From contig VDFB02296827.1 in NCBI GenBank assembly GCA_007258455.2, forward strand, positions 1 through 64,000: a stretch of 64,000 nt of DNA, in the 5' to 3' direction. The stretch is from Sequoia sempervirens (taxonomy: Eukaryota > Streptophyta > Pinopsida > Cupressales > Cupressaceae). Positions 23,331 to 34,729 of the stretch are shown here, one piece after another. The notes below the pieces were generated by a model. It made no database searches, was not told the origin of the DNA, and worked only from the letters and a program-made list of their open reading frames with translations. Each line of letters opens with the position of its first letter. Position 1 is the first letter of the stretch. Position numbers and translations under genes: made by a program.

Positions 23331-24690
23331 ACCTATGTGGGCAACTATTTCCATCAAGTTGGAAAACACACTTACCCCTATCAGTTATTTCCTTATGAAA
23401 AGTTATTTTTTCCTTATGACCAACAATTTAATGAAGTCTGCTTTCAAATTTTAGAACAACTGTTTCGTACAGTAAAAATGGCATTTCCCTTTTTCCATCT
23501 AATTGGAAGAGATAAAATGGTCAAATTGTTTGTAGTGTTGGAAAACACACTGTCCCCTATCTGTCATTTCCTTATTAAAATTTTTGTTTGGTTACGACCA
23601 CGAACGTAATGAAGTCCACTTTCAATTTTTAGAACAACTATTTGGTATAGTAAAAATGGCATTTCCCTTTTTCCATCTGATTGGAAGAGATAAAATGCTC
23701 ACATTGTTTGCAGTGTTGGAAAATATATTGTCCCCTGTCAATTATATCCTTATGACAAGTATTTGTATTGTTACAACCAAGAATGTAATGAATTCCACTT
23801 TCAATTTTTAGAAGTATTTCGTAGAGTGAAAATGGCATATTTCCATTTTTCATGTGATTGGAACAAATTAAATGCTAGCATTGTTTATAGTGTTGGAAAA
23901 CACACTGTCCCCTATCAATTATTTCCTTATGAAAAGTGTTTGTTTCGTTAGGACCAAGAATGTAATGAAATCCATTTTCAATTTTTAGAACAACTATTTG
24001 GTAGAGTGGAAATGGCATATTTCCTTTTTTCATGTGATTGGAACAAATAAAATGTTAGCATTGTTTGCAGTGTTGGAAAATGCACTGTTCCCTGTTAGTT
24101 ATTTCCTTATGAAAATTTTATATTTTGTATGCGACCCAAAATGAAATGAATTCCACTTTCAATTTTTATAACTATTTGGTAGAGTGGAAATGGCATATTT
24201 CCTTTTTTCATGTGATCGGAACAAATAAAATGCTTGCATTGCTTGCAGTGTTAGAAAACACATTGTCCCATGTTAGTTATTTCCTTATGAAAAGTTTTTA
24301 TTTCCCATGCTCCAAAAATGAAATGAATTCCACTTTCAAATTTTATAACAACTCTTTGCTAGAGTGAAAATGGAATATTTCCTTTTTCCCTATGATTGGA
24401 ACAAATAAAATGCTTGCATTGTTTGGAATGTTGGAAAACACACTGTCTCCTGTCAGTTATTTCGTCATGAATTTTATTTTATTTTATACGCTCCAAAAAT
24501 GTAATGAAGTCCACTTTCAAATTTTATAACAACTATTTGGTTGATTAAAAATGGCATTTCCTTGTTTCATGTCATTGGAACAAATAGAATTCTCACATTA
24601 TTTGCAGTGTTGGAAAACGCACTGTCCTATGTCAGTTAGTTTGTAATGAAATTTTTTTGTTTCATGGACTCCAAAAATGTATGATTCTAT
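23331..24690 (+). repeat. 178-bp satellite array, eight monomers
   Basis: The monomer landmark gttggaaaacac (or variant) starts at 23,358, 23,537, 23,715, 23,892, 24,072, 24,250, 24,430 and 24,609; spacings are 179, 178, 177, 180, 178, 180 and 179 bp. Each unit also has 'tcagttatttccttatgaaa', 'aatgaa.tccactttcaa', 'aatggcat', 'tgattggaacaaataaaatgct' words. The four short ORFs in it recur with the unit and have no recognised motif, so I do not call genes. The period is in the size range of plant centromeric satellites, but no centromere function is shown. Confidence 0.9.
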
Positions 24691-25529
24691 ATTGCATGGT
24701 TGTATCTTTTTTATTACAGTATCTTACAAGGATGTAATGTAACTAACATAACACATTATTTGAGTAGAAAGAGGATAGATGAATGAAAGGGATATGGGAT
24801 ATGGTTAAAATGGATGAATGATATATGTTGTCAAATTAACTTCATGTCAAAAGAGAAACTTACTTTTATTAGCACTAGAATTATGCATGATGATATAATG
24901 GATCATGATGATGATGCATTAGGTACATATGGAGTAACATAAAAATATAGAAGTTAAAATAAGAATAATGATTTAAAATATATGTTTTCAAGGCATTCCA
25001 TAATATGAAGGATGAAATAAATCATGATAGTGTGATGGATGGAGCATTAAGACTATAGTAAAGAAACAAGAATAGATACATGTGTAAATAATTAATCAAA
25101 AAAATCTAAGAAAATGAGATGGTATTTTATAAAACATTGAAGGTAAGGGTGTATGGGATTATGAATGGGATGGAAGGATGGGTGAATGGAGCGATGGAGG
25201 GGATTCTAAACAAGGACCAAATCATGGTGGGAGATAATTGATGATAGATTAAAATTGAATAGAAAAGATAGGAGGTAAATGGATAGATAGGGGGAGTGGG
25301 AAAGAATAAAAATAAGGTGAAGTGTTGGTAGATGAGAAATATGATGAAGGAGGATGTCATGAATAGGTAATGTATGTAGAGTCCCAATAATAAAAATGGA
25401 TGGGATGAATTATGGAATGAAGAAAAAAATGATGAATAAGAAACTTGAGTGAATGATCAGAGGTAAAAGGGATGAAGGGATGGGTGGGATAATTTTCCTT
25501 AAGGAAAATGTCTCCAACCCCAAAATATC
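24691..25529. other. Purine-rich interruption of the satellite array
   Basis: About 0.84 kb rich in 'gatgaatgg', 'ggatgg' and 'gatgaa' words on the plus strand. It replaces part of a monomer: the left monomer stops after 'ccaaaaatgta' and the right one resumes at 'aaacacactgtcccatg'. No TIRs or coding sequence found. The minus-strand ORFs are low-complexity. Confidence 0.45.
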
Positions 25530-25935
25530 TAGTAAACACACTGTCCCATGTTAGTTAGTTCGTTATGAAAAGTTTTATTTCATTATGACTAAGAATGTAA
25601 TGAAGTCCACTTTCAATTTTATGAACAACTATTTTCTACACCAAAAAAGGCATTTCACTTTCTTCATCTGATTGGAACAAATAACGCTCACATTGTTTGC
25701 AGTGTTGGAAAACACACTATCTCATGTCAGTTATTCTCTCATGAATAGTTTTTGTTTCGTACGCTAAAAAAATGTAATGAAGTCCACCTTCAAATTATAG
25801 AAGAACTATTTGGTGACGTAAATATGGCATATCCCTTTTTTCACCTGATTGGAACAAATAAAATTCTCACATTGTTTGTTGTTGGAAAACACATTGTCCC
25901 ATGTTAATTAGTTGGTTATGAAAAGGTTTGTTTTA
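25530..25935 (+). repeat. 178-bp satellite monomers, continuation
   Basis: Box at about 25,531 (truncated), then 25,704 and 25,881, 177 bp apart. Confidence 0.8.
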
Positions 25936-26430
25936 GTTAGTTGGTCAAAAGCAGTTACCCCTCAAATGTCAAATGGCATCAAATAATGGTAGGAAATGCC
26001 ACCTCAAGTCTTATTATTTATGTCAACTTACTTACAACTGTAAGCACACGCAATGAGCACTTTTTGTTCTAGAGACTAACAAAATAGTGTGTTGAAGTTC
26101 AACTTCATATTTTATAACAACCCTTAATTTTAGCAAACATTCCATTACAATATCCTCATACGTTTAGAACAGAAAATGCACAAGTAAGTTGCAGGATGGA
26201 AAACACACAGGGTTGTGACTCACTTCTCAATTCTTGTTCAATGAGCACTTTATGTTATGTAGACTGTAACAAAACAATGTATTTAAGTTCACCTTCATAT
26301 TTTATAACAACACTTACTTGCAGCAAACATTCCATTTTAATATTGTAATACATTTGGAACAGAAAATGCACAAAAAAGTTGCAAGATGGAAAACATACAG
26401 GGTTGTGACTCACTTCTCAATTCTTGTTCA
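25936..26430 (+). repeat. 188-bp tandem duplication related to the satellite
   Basis: aatgagcactt occurs at 26,052 and 26,240. Both units contain 'ttcatattttataacaac', 'gcaaacattccatt', 'aacagaaaatgcacaa' and a 'gatggaaaacacacagggttg' box variant. Confidence 0.65.
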
Positions 26431-26640
26431 ATGATAGCACTGATGGTGTAAAACATGTAAGCAGTAATAGACTCAAGAAAGCTTTCGCTAATCCTCTTAA
26501 ACTCAACAAAACTGACAGAGATATTCAACTTGACCTCACTTGAAGTGCTTGGTAGCGGCCATTTTATCAATGATGTTTTCACTTTCAGCTGGTTCTGCTA
26601 TATTGTCAAAGCTAGGTAGCCATGTTAACTAGTTTTTACT
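26431..26640 (-). other. Possible captured exon fragment, unrecognised
   Basis: The minus strand reads openly for about 60 codons (ISVSFVEFKRISESFLES, ITAYMFYTISAIIEQE) with amino-acid use that looks protein-like. An adjacent frame reads FDNIAEPAESENIIDKM. I do not recognise the family. It may be a shuffled exon; it could also be chance. Confidence 0.25.
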
Positions 26641-28000
26641 ATAAATCTTACATATACAAAAATTAGAATATTGACATCATATAGAAACATGTAAAGACCT
26701 TATCTAAATTCCACATAAAACCAATCATGTTGTCCAAAAACTTTGAACCATGTATAACTGAAACTATGCAATTATGCTATTCACAAAATCTTGTGGACAT
26801 AACTAATGGACATAGAAAGTTCAGCATTGTTGTTTAGCCATTTTTAGAGGAAAAACAAAAAAAAAATTATAGTATTGGCATATTTTGATAGTAGCCTAGT
26901 ATGTCAAGCTAACAAACACAAGTATTCACCTAGATGTGTATTTTTTGGATTATTCACCTAAAATTTATGTTAAGGCTACCTAAGATGTACTGCTCATAAA
27001 TTTCTAGCTATTCGTTATTTCATTTCTTTCACAAAATATTCTACAAACCAATGAATTTCAACTCTCTGACTGAATTTGACATGAATTTCTTTCATGGACT
27101 CCAACAAAAGATGATGCCAAGAAAGGACACTCTAGGACATTTATGTTGTGTGTATCCTCCTTTGAAGAACACCATAAATTTAATCATAAATTATATGAGG
27201 AATCGAAAAGAAAGGGTTGCTCCAAGAATGCCATTCTCCTTCAGCTCTCTTGTATTCTAATTATAGTTTATGGATTGTGATCTCAAATGTTGATGAAAAA
27301 ACTTTAACACAATCTAATCTAACAATAGAGATCATACAATACTTAAATTCTAAACGTAGATCTAAGCTTCAAATGCGAGCTCTAGCTAACAAAATTATGT
27401 TGATGGTAAAATTTGCATGCATGGAAGTTATACAATTACTGAAGTCTTACACAAGATTTAAACCTATGACTTCCACTTCTATATATAAAGTTTAGGTGAT
27501 TAGTATTATATTGAGTAATGTTGTAATACCTGTCCATCCAAACATCCAAGGAATTGTAAGCAATGTTGTAATACATTATTACATACTAAGGGATGGTAAA
27601 CAATGTTTTGAAATGTTTTCAAATTTGATCTGAGATAAATAATTCACATCACATAGTAAAATGTAAAAACATTTCGAGTTAATATTATAGATTGTGAAAA
27701 ATTTATGTCTCTAATGTTTTAATACTTATCCATCCCAACTTTTTTTCCATAACATTAAAATTGGAGCAAACAATTGTGATAATAATGTCAGAATATGATG
27801 CACTTCCCTGACTACAAAATGTAAAAAATGCATCTCCTCTGTCCCATTCTGAAGAAAATTACAAGCCACATTTAATAGTGCTAACAATTCCCAAAGGCAG
27901 TTGTATTGGATACAATCATATAGACAATCACTGAAAACTTTGCAAACATTTGTCACTAAAAATTTCACAAATGTTCGCTATAATAACTAAATAGTTTCTA
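26641..28000. other. Unassigned AT-rich DNA with short frames
   Basis: Short frames at 27,051-27,260, 27,217-27,495 (plus) and 27,726-27,968 (minus) have no recognised motif. No repeat units are seen apart from two 'caatgttgtaatac' words near 27,520-27,570. Confidence 0.35.
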
Positions 28001-28011
28001 AACAATGACAA

Positions 28012-28712
28012 CTACATCAACCATTTATGAACAGGTATAATTTCTGCATTCTCATTATTAGGAAGGATTTTTTGCACTCTGATTGTCAAGGTAGAATTGA
28101 CAGCATACAACGCAGGCACCCTGTAGTTTGCATGTATCAACCTGAATGATGGTCTGACACTGTGGACCTCGAACCTAACAATGTGGTTGAATTTGAACAC
28201 GACCAACAACCATTCCTCCATAGGACCCATGTGATTACTAATTAGAGATTCCCCCTTAAGGATTCTCATAAACCTCATGCTCAACTCGTTCGGAAGATTG
28301 TGCTTGCGGATGATTACTGTTGGTTGAATGCATACCTTCCAGATGCATCCAGCTAGGAAAAGGTCTCAAATTTCTCAGTAAAGAGACATTGGCCAATCAC
28401 ATAAATTTACAATCTCTATTTGTAGATTGTAATATTGAACGTACATGCTCATTTTTTCCCATACACTAAAGACACGGTTAAAGAAATGAGCATAATTATG
28501 ATAGTTGACATCATCACGGTTTGGCCCTTTTCTATCAATTCTCCTTAATATATTTTCCCTCAACCTATACGAGAGACTCAATTCCTCTATCCGAGCAAGA
28601 ATATCACATGGAAGATATAGGTGGTAGTTGGTCAACCAACTAGAGACCCATGCTTGTGAATTGTGTGACATCTTCTATACCTGCATCAAAGAAATTATTA
28701 GCTTTCACTCTC
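28012..28712 (-). pseudogene. Unrecognised protein family, better-preserved copy
   Basis: The minus strand gives two long frames with a few intervening stops. The first (98 aa, 28,375-28,671) holds LPCDILARIEELSLSYRLRE, NILRRIDRKGPNRDDVNYH and FFNRVFSVWEKMSMYV; the second (90 aa, 28,012-28,284) holds LSMRFMRILKGESLISN and VQKILPNNENAEIIP. An upstream piece, KANNFFDAGIEDV (28,640-28,700), is shared with the 18-kb copy. At 28,700-28,712 the similarity ends at a junction with an SMC2 fragment. No catalytic motif is recognised. The MULE transposase on the same strand lies 2.8 kb away, so it could be an accessory or captured gene of that element; this is inference. Confidence 0.5.
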
Positions 28713-29960
28713 AATGTTGACCAAAAAGTGGTTGCAAAGCTACATAATGGTATTGAAGAAAGTGCAAGTGTAGTATGTGCAATGGACAAATGGCAATGCA
28801 CAAGTGGAGCAGCATGTACTACAAATCCTAAAATGAAAAAGGAATCTGCTATGAAAACATTGGAAAAGAAGCAACCAAAGTGAAAGAGATAGATAATGTT
28901 TTGACTGAAGAGATTCTTCCTGTTCTTTAGAACTTGAGGAAGGAGCGTGTGCAGGATGTGCAATGGGAAATGGCAATGCACAACTGGAGTAGCAGGTAGT
29001 AAAATGCCTGAAATGAAAGACAAAACAAATTTTTCAGAAGATACAACTACATTCTCTAATTAGAAAGACACTCTCAATGCTAACCAAAAAGCACCTTCAA
29101 AGCTACATAACAATATTGAAATGTCGTGCATGTGCAATATGTGCAAATAATGTGACAATATGGGACGGTGTGTTTTCCAACACTACAAATAATGTGAGCA
29201 TTTTTTTTTTGCAATGGAGAAATGGCAACGCACAAGTGGAGCAGCATGTACTACAAATCCTGAAATGAAAAAGGAATCTACAATGAAAACACTAGAAAAG
29301 AAGTGAGCAAAGTGGAAGATATAGATAATGTTTTGACTGAAGAGATTCTACCTATTCTTCAAAACTTAAGGAAGGAGAATGTGCAGTATGTCCAATGGGA
29401 AAATGGCAATGCATGACTGAAGCAGCAGGTTGTAACATGCCTAAAATAAAAGACAAAACAACTTATTCAGAAGATACAACTACATTCTATAATTAGAAAT
29501 ACACTCTCAATGCTGACCAAAAAGCGGTTGCAAAGCTACATAACAGTATTGAAATGTCGTGCATGTGCAATATGTGCAGATAATGTGACAATATGGGATA
29601 GTGTGTTTTCCAACATTGCAAATAATGTGAGCATTTGTTTTTGTGCAATGGAAAAATCGCAATGCACAAGTGGAGCTGCATGTACTACAAATCCTGAAAT
29701 GAAAAAGGAATCTACAATGGAAACAATGGAAAAGAAGTGAGTGAAGTGGAAGAGATAGATAATGTTTTGAGTGAAGAGATTCTACCTATTCTTCGAAACA
29801 TAAGGAAGGAGCATGTGCAGTATGTCCAATGGGAAAATGGAAACGCTACTAAAATGCATGAAATGAAAGACAAAACAAATTTTTCAGAAGATACAACTAC
29901 ATTCTCTAATTAGAAAGACACGCTCAATGTTGACCAAAAAGTGACTACAAAGATACATTA
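28708..29960 (+). pseudogene. Tandem array of shuffled SMC2 exon fragments fused to satellite
   Basis: Three units, roughly 360-434 bp, start where an SMC2-like segment reads TLNxDQKxVAKLHNxIE (about 28,705, 29,070 and 29,500), with a broken fourth at about 29,925. Each then has, in mixed frames, a CAMxKWQC/QWxNGNAQVEQ piece, KMKKES, a KTLEKK coding segment, an NVLTEEILP...LRKE segment and QWENGNA again. In units 2 and 3 a piece of the 178-bp satellite on the minus strand (agtgtgttttccaacac) lies between the two SMC2 parts. These SMC2 parts are separated in the normal protein, so the pieces were joined and rearranged before amplification. Stops and frameshifts rule out a product. Confidence 0.65.
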
Positions 29961-30840
29961 TTGAAGAAGGCACATGTGAACAACTTCTAGGAACAACTTT
30001 ATGTAATGAAGACACAACTGCATTCTCTAATTAGAAAGACACTCTGAATGATGACTTCATTACATTCTTGGACTATATGAAACATAAACTTTTCATGACG
30101 AAATAGCTGACAAGGGACAGTGTGTTTTCCAACATGGCAAATAATGTGAGCATTTTATTTGTTGTAATTAGATGAAGAAAGTGAAAGGACATTTGGATTG
30201 TAGGAAAGAGTTGTTCAAAAAATTTAAAGTGAAACAAAACTTTTCATAATGAACTAACTATCATGGGATAGTGTGTTTTCCAACAATGTAAACAATGTGA
30301 GCATTTTATTTGTTCAAATCAGATGAAGAATGTGAAATGCCATTTTCACTATAGCAAAGAGTTGTTCAAAAAATTGAAAGTGGTCTTCATTATGTTCTCA
30401 ATGTTAAAGAAACAAAAAATTTCATAAGGAACAAATTGACATGGGACAGTGTGTTTTCCAACACTACAGACACTGTGACCATTTTATTTGTTCCAATCAG
30501 ATTGAGAATGTGAAATGCCATATTTTACTGTACCAAATAATTGTTCAAAAAATTGAAAGTTGACTTGATTACATTTTTGGTTGTAACAAAACAAACTTTT
30601 CATAATGAACTAACTAGCATTTGGACTGTGTGTTTTCCAATATCAAACAATGTGAGCATTTTATTTGTTCCAATCAGATGAAGAAATTTAAATGGAATTT
30701 TGACTATACCAAAACATTTTAAAAGTGGACTTCATTACATTCTTGGTCGCAATGAAACAAAAAGTTTTTACAATGAACTAACTGACATGGGACAATGTGT
30801 TTTCCAACACTGTAAATAATGTGAGCATTTTTTTTGTGCA
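29961..30840 (-). repeat. 178-bp satellite, reverse orientation
   Basis: The reversed landmark ttttccaac begins at 30,125, 30,276, 30,454, 30,633 and 30,800 (spacing 151, 178, 179, 167 bp). The text is the reverse complement of the 23-kb monomers. A short SMC2-type word (tctctaattagaaagacactc) at about 30,033 directly abuts the first monomer. Confidence 0.8.
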
Positions 30841-31170
30841 ATGGACATATGGAAATGCACAAGTGGAGCAACATGTACTAGAATGCTTGAAATGAAAAAG
30901 GGAACTGCTATGAAAACACTTGAAAAGAAGCAAGCAAAGTGAAAGAGATAGATAAAGTTTTGACTGAACAGATTCTTCTTGCTCTTCACAGGTTGAGGAA
31001 GGACCACTTGCAGTATGTGCAATGGGAAAATGGCAATGCACAACTAGAGCAACAGGTACTAGAATGCATGAAATAAAAAATGAATCTATTGTACAAGCAC
31101 TTGAAAAGAAGAAGTGAACAAAAATAGAATGAGTTGGGTGGAGACATGAAAGCTCGATGTTAAAATTGTA
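30838..31170 (+). pseudogene. SMC2 fragment following the satellite array
   Basis: Mixed frames give a YGNAQVEQ-type piece, KTLEKKQ coding DNA, an LTEQILL.L.RL.K piece, GTRMHEIK, ALEKKK and, at about 31,125, DNA for GGDMKA. The order follows SMC2 except that the QWENGNA/GTRMHE joint again marks a tandem duplication. Broken by stops. Confidence 0.6.
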
Positions 31171-31530
31171 GATAACTTCTATGAACAACTTTTAGAAAAG
31201 TCGACATGCTTACCTACAGACCGAGGTTCACTGATGTATGCTTCAACACTCCTTAGTAACTCTTCAAGAAGCAATAGAGTGAACACACATTGATTGACAT
31301 CAGCCTGTCACCATAGCCAAAATTTTATAAGAATGGTATTGCATAATGTCATACCAAAAAATTGGAATTACCTACACATAGTTGTTAAATTGGAACCATA
31401 CCTTCCATTGGGTTTACACTTGCGAAAGACAGTCACCAACGAGGAATCCTTTCCTCAGATTGGCATGTTGAAGCAAACAAAAAAGACCAAAAAAGAAATT
31501 AGAAGGTTTATGACATGTTAGAATCACATA
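31171..31530. other. Spacer between SMC2 fragment and MULE remnant
   Basis: One 75-aa plus-strand frame (31,294-31,521) without recognised motif. No repeat seen. Confidence 0.3.
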
Positions 31531-34517
31531 CTAGAAAATGAAATCTACAATACCATTTCCTATTACAATATAGAAATTGAAACGGGTTTTCTCATAGTCA
31601 CCTGTATTAGATGTTGTATCCTCTGCCCCATCCATAGCAATTGCACTTGAAGTCTCACATTGCATATTGGCATTCACATTGAAGCTATTGTTCATGGATA
31701 AGGGAAGGGAGTCACACAGAGGAGTTTGGTGATCTGACTGTTGTGCAACACGCTTCGTATGACAGGTTACACATCGAGGATGATCCCTGCTTGCACTAAA
31801 CCATGGACACATGTGAACGGTGTTGGTTGCAGGTGCATCAAGATCGGGAATGAATTCAAACGACAATGCATTGGATTGTTGTAGGTCTTGTAGAAACCTC
31901 TCGATGCACTGTGCATATGATTATACTTTTTCTAGACATTGGAGTGGTGTACGCATCACTTTCTTCAATATTTCATTTGTGTCATTCCAAATACACATTT
32001 TTTGCAAATGTTCATCATATACATGAGTGACATAAGGATCTTGTGTAGTGGTGAGAATATTAGGATTGTTTTCTTCAATGCCCCCATGTGACAATGTCTC
32101 GTTCAAATATATCCCTCTATCAATTGGTTGACCTCCCTCGTCTAAATGACCACACACAAGAAACTTGTATTAGGCACTAGAAAATGTAAAACACAATTGT
32201 CTCCCATAAAGTAACACACTTCAAATTGAAATTCACTTACCGTGGACCACCCCTTCAGTGGCAGATGATCTTTTAATCAAGTTACCAACCTTCAGGACAT
32301 GTTTGCAAGTGCTCCCCTACAAACTCCAAGGGAGCTCACAAACAAAAAGGTGCTTGCCAAATTTCTGAACAAGGTAGCGGTCAGACCTACTTTGACTTTT
32401 CACCTAGTGCCATCCAGGATGTGTTTCATCTGGAACGCAATCATCGTCAGGAATTTCCTTGGCCTGCTCCAAACTAGATTGAATATTTAAAAACTTATAG
32501 ATAGTCAAAAAACCATAATGCTGCATTTTTTCCTTTTTCCTAAAGAATGGTTCCATTTTATACACAAGTGTGTAATACAAATAGTCCATTCACCTTGTGT
32601 ATTTTTTTTTCGATCACACAAGTACCAAGTTTTGAGTGTGCAATGGTACGACTCAATGGTTGTATTTGTGTCCTGGTTGGCATGTGGGAATAGTTTGCAA
32701 TTTTTTGCCCACATGGTTGCGAAAAAAAATCCAATAGTCAAGTAAACCACAACGTATTAGAGGTAACATCAAAGAATGTGAATTGTACGTATCGAACGAG
32801 GTGACATAAATTGTCAACTCACCAATTCAACCATCTCCTTTGCACCAGGTCTTCTTGAAGTACTCTAAAAATTAGGGCTAGTCATTGAACTCCTCAAAGA
32901 AAGAGTTCAATAGCTAAGTGATGTTGTCTTCGCTATCACTAATCACCATCATGATTGTGTCAAGTTTGTGGAAGATGTCCATTGCCCTTTCCTTTGTTGT
33001 GTAATTATATGCATTCTTCAGCCAATCCCTTTTAACATGCCAAATGCATAGAAGCACATGGCATCGAAAGATAACCCTAATAGATAATACAAACGATATT
33101 GTTAGCGCTCACTTGCATGACAAAGTGGCATTGAAAATAAATAGAAAATGAGAAAGGTGCCTAAATGAACAAAGAGATGCACATACTGTCGGGTCTAGAT
33201 GAACAATGATTCTCCAGTCAGGTCTAGCTCTTCTTCCACGGGCATGCAATTTGTGTAGCCACACAGAGATGTCCTCAATCTTGTTTTGTGAGGAGACTAC
33301 CCATACAACAGGCACACCACTCTATTGCTCTTCGAAAACGAGCAAAGTATACAATGGAAACTGTAGAAATAACAAGTCAGCGTGAGCATTGTCAAGTTTA
33401 TAGCCAGTAAGATCATTGAAAAGACGAAGAACTATTTGTCAATGTTTCTAATGCCTCACCCCATCTTTGTTAGTGGAAAACGTGGAATCCATTGAGATGA
33501 CTGAATTGTGCGAGTGGTGAACCATTGTATCTAGCATCCATGGAGTTTGAACCCCAATAACAAAAGGAGTATTGTTCCCATGGGGCCATTGAAAGTAGAA
33601 GTTGTCAAAGTCCTCTCCATTCCATATTATAATACTTGTCAAATCAAATCTGTGTTTCTATGCGTGATTAGAACGCACCTTTTTCCAAGCATCTATTACA
33701 TCCTTTCTTGTAAGGAATTGATCTTTCTTTAACATCGTGCCACAGAAGATAGGATCAGTGGCATGTCTATCCATTATTGTATTAACACTCACGTCCATGA
33801 GCAAAAGGATTTCAATATAGCTTTTTCATTCTGTGAATAGATTAGTGGCCAACATGGCATGCCTATCTCCACTTATGTCGCCAATGCCATGGAAAAAATA
33901 ACCTTTTTTAATCAACATGGAACATTTATTTGTAGAGAAGATAGGCAACATCGGGTCTGTCATGCATAACCTTTACAATGAAGTGGCATTGACAACCTCA
34001 CATTTGTATAAACCTTTTCTATTTTTTCTTCTCTAGTGGAGGCTAGTTTTTGTGGTCTTTAGGACTGTATTGACACCATTATCTGTAAAGAAAGCATCAT
34101 CTCATCATCTTGAAGCAAGAGAGAGTAAAATATCATTGGACCATACAAATGAATGTTGAAAGATACAAACCTATGCCACATAATTGTTTTTCCATAATTT
34201 TTGTCGTCGACGGGATGCGTGATGGTACACTCTCTTTTTTTATTGGGAAAAAATTTAGTTTCAAAACCTTCAACCAACATTTCACCGCGAATGAAATCAT
34301 CAAGTCTGGTATGAGGAATTGTTGCGACAAGTTCAAGGACCCCATCCTCCTCGATGTAAATAGGAGTCCAATGTAAATTGAAAGAGGAAAAAGGAGAGCC
34401 TCCATCCCATACATCTTGCACCTCCAAATTGTCTTCCTTCTTCCATTTTACATCTCTCCCCATTCTTGGAAAGGACGGAATTGGATGAACTTTTAAAATT
34501 AGAGTGGATTGTGTCAA
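31531..34517 (-). pseudogene. MULE (Mutator-like) transposase, broken
   Basis: Consecutive minus-strand fragments follow the order of a plant MULE transposase. An N-terminal region (152 aa, 34,059-34,517) has no recognised domain. The start of the DDE core is at 33,448-33,642, with NSVISMDSTF (Asp at about 33,487-33,489), followed by GVxVVWVVSSQNK and ARGRRARPDWRI (33,109-33,330). Then come VLLCIWHVKRDWLKN (about 33,000-33,060) and NTTIESYHCTLK (about 32,660). A SWIM-type zinc-finger remnant, CELPWSL then GSTCKHVLKV, lies at about 32,285-32,340. The C-terminal part (31,531-32,157) contains a CPWFSASRDHPRCVTCH cysteine-rich stretch. Several stops and GT-AG-like introns interrupt it (for example about 32,170-32,240). 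In intact elements the enzyme catalyses cut-and-paste transposition; this copy cannot be translated through. Confidence 0.75.
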
Positions 34518-34729
34518 GAAAAAAGAAAGAAATTATTCATTGAACGTAAATAAAATGTTCTTGCATTGTTGCTACCAACATGAAACCAATGCGAGGTTGT
34601 CGACTTCAACTAAGGAAAATTAAAGGTGATAGATTGAATCAATCTACGCATGAAATATAAAACAAACATGGGTTGGAAATCAAACTGTCTATCTCAATGT
34701 ACAAGTGGACATAGACAATGACAGCACAA
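34518..34729. other. Spacer 5' of the MULE remnant
   Basis: About 200 bp between the MULE N-terminal fragment and the 570-bp array. No motif recognised. Confidence 0.3.

Noticed and set aside
23310..24367. Series of similar small ORFs
   Set aside because: They recur because the 178-bp satellite recurs; no motif, no consistent start or stop across monomers.
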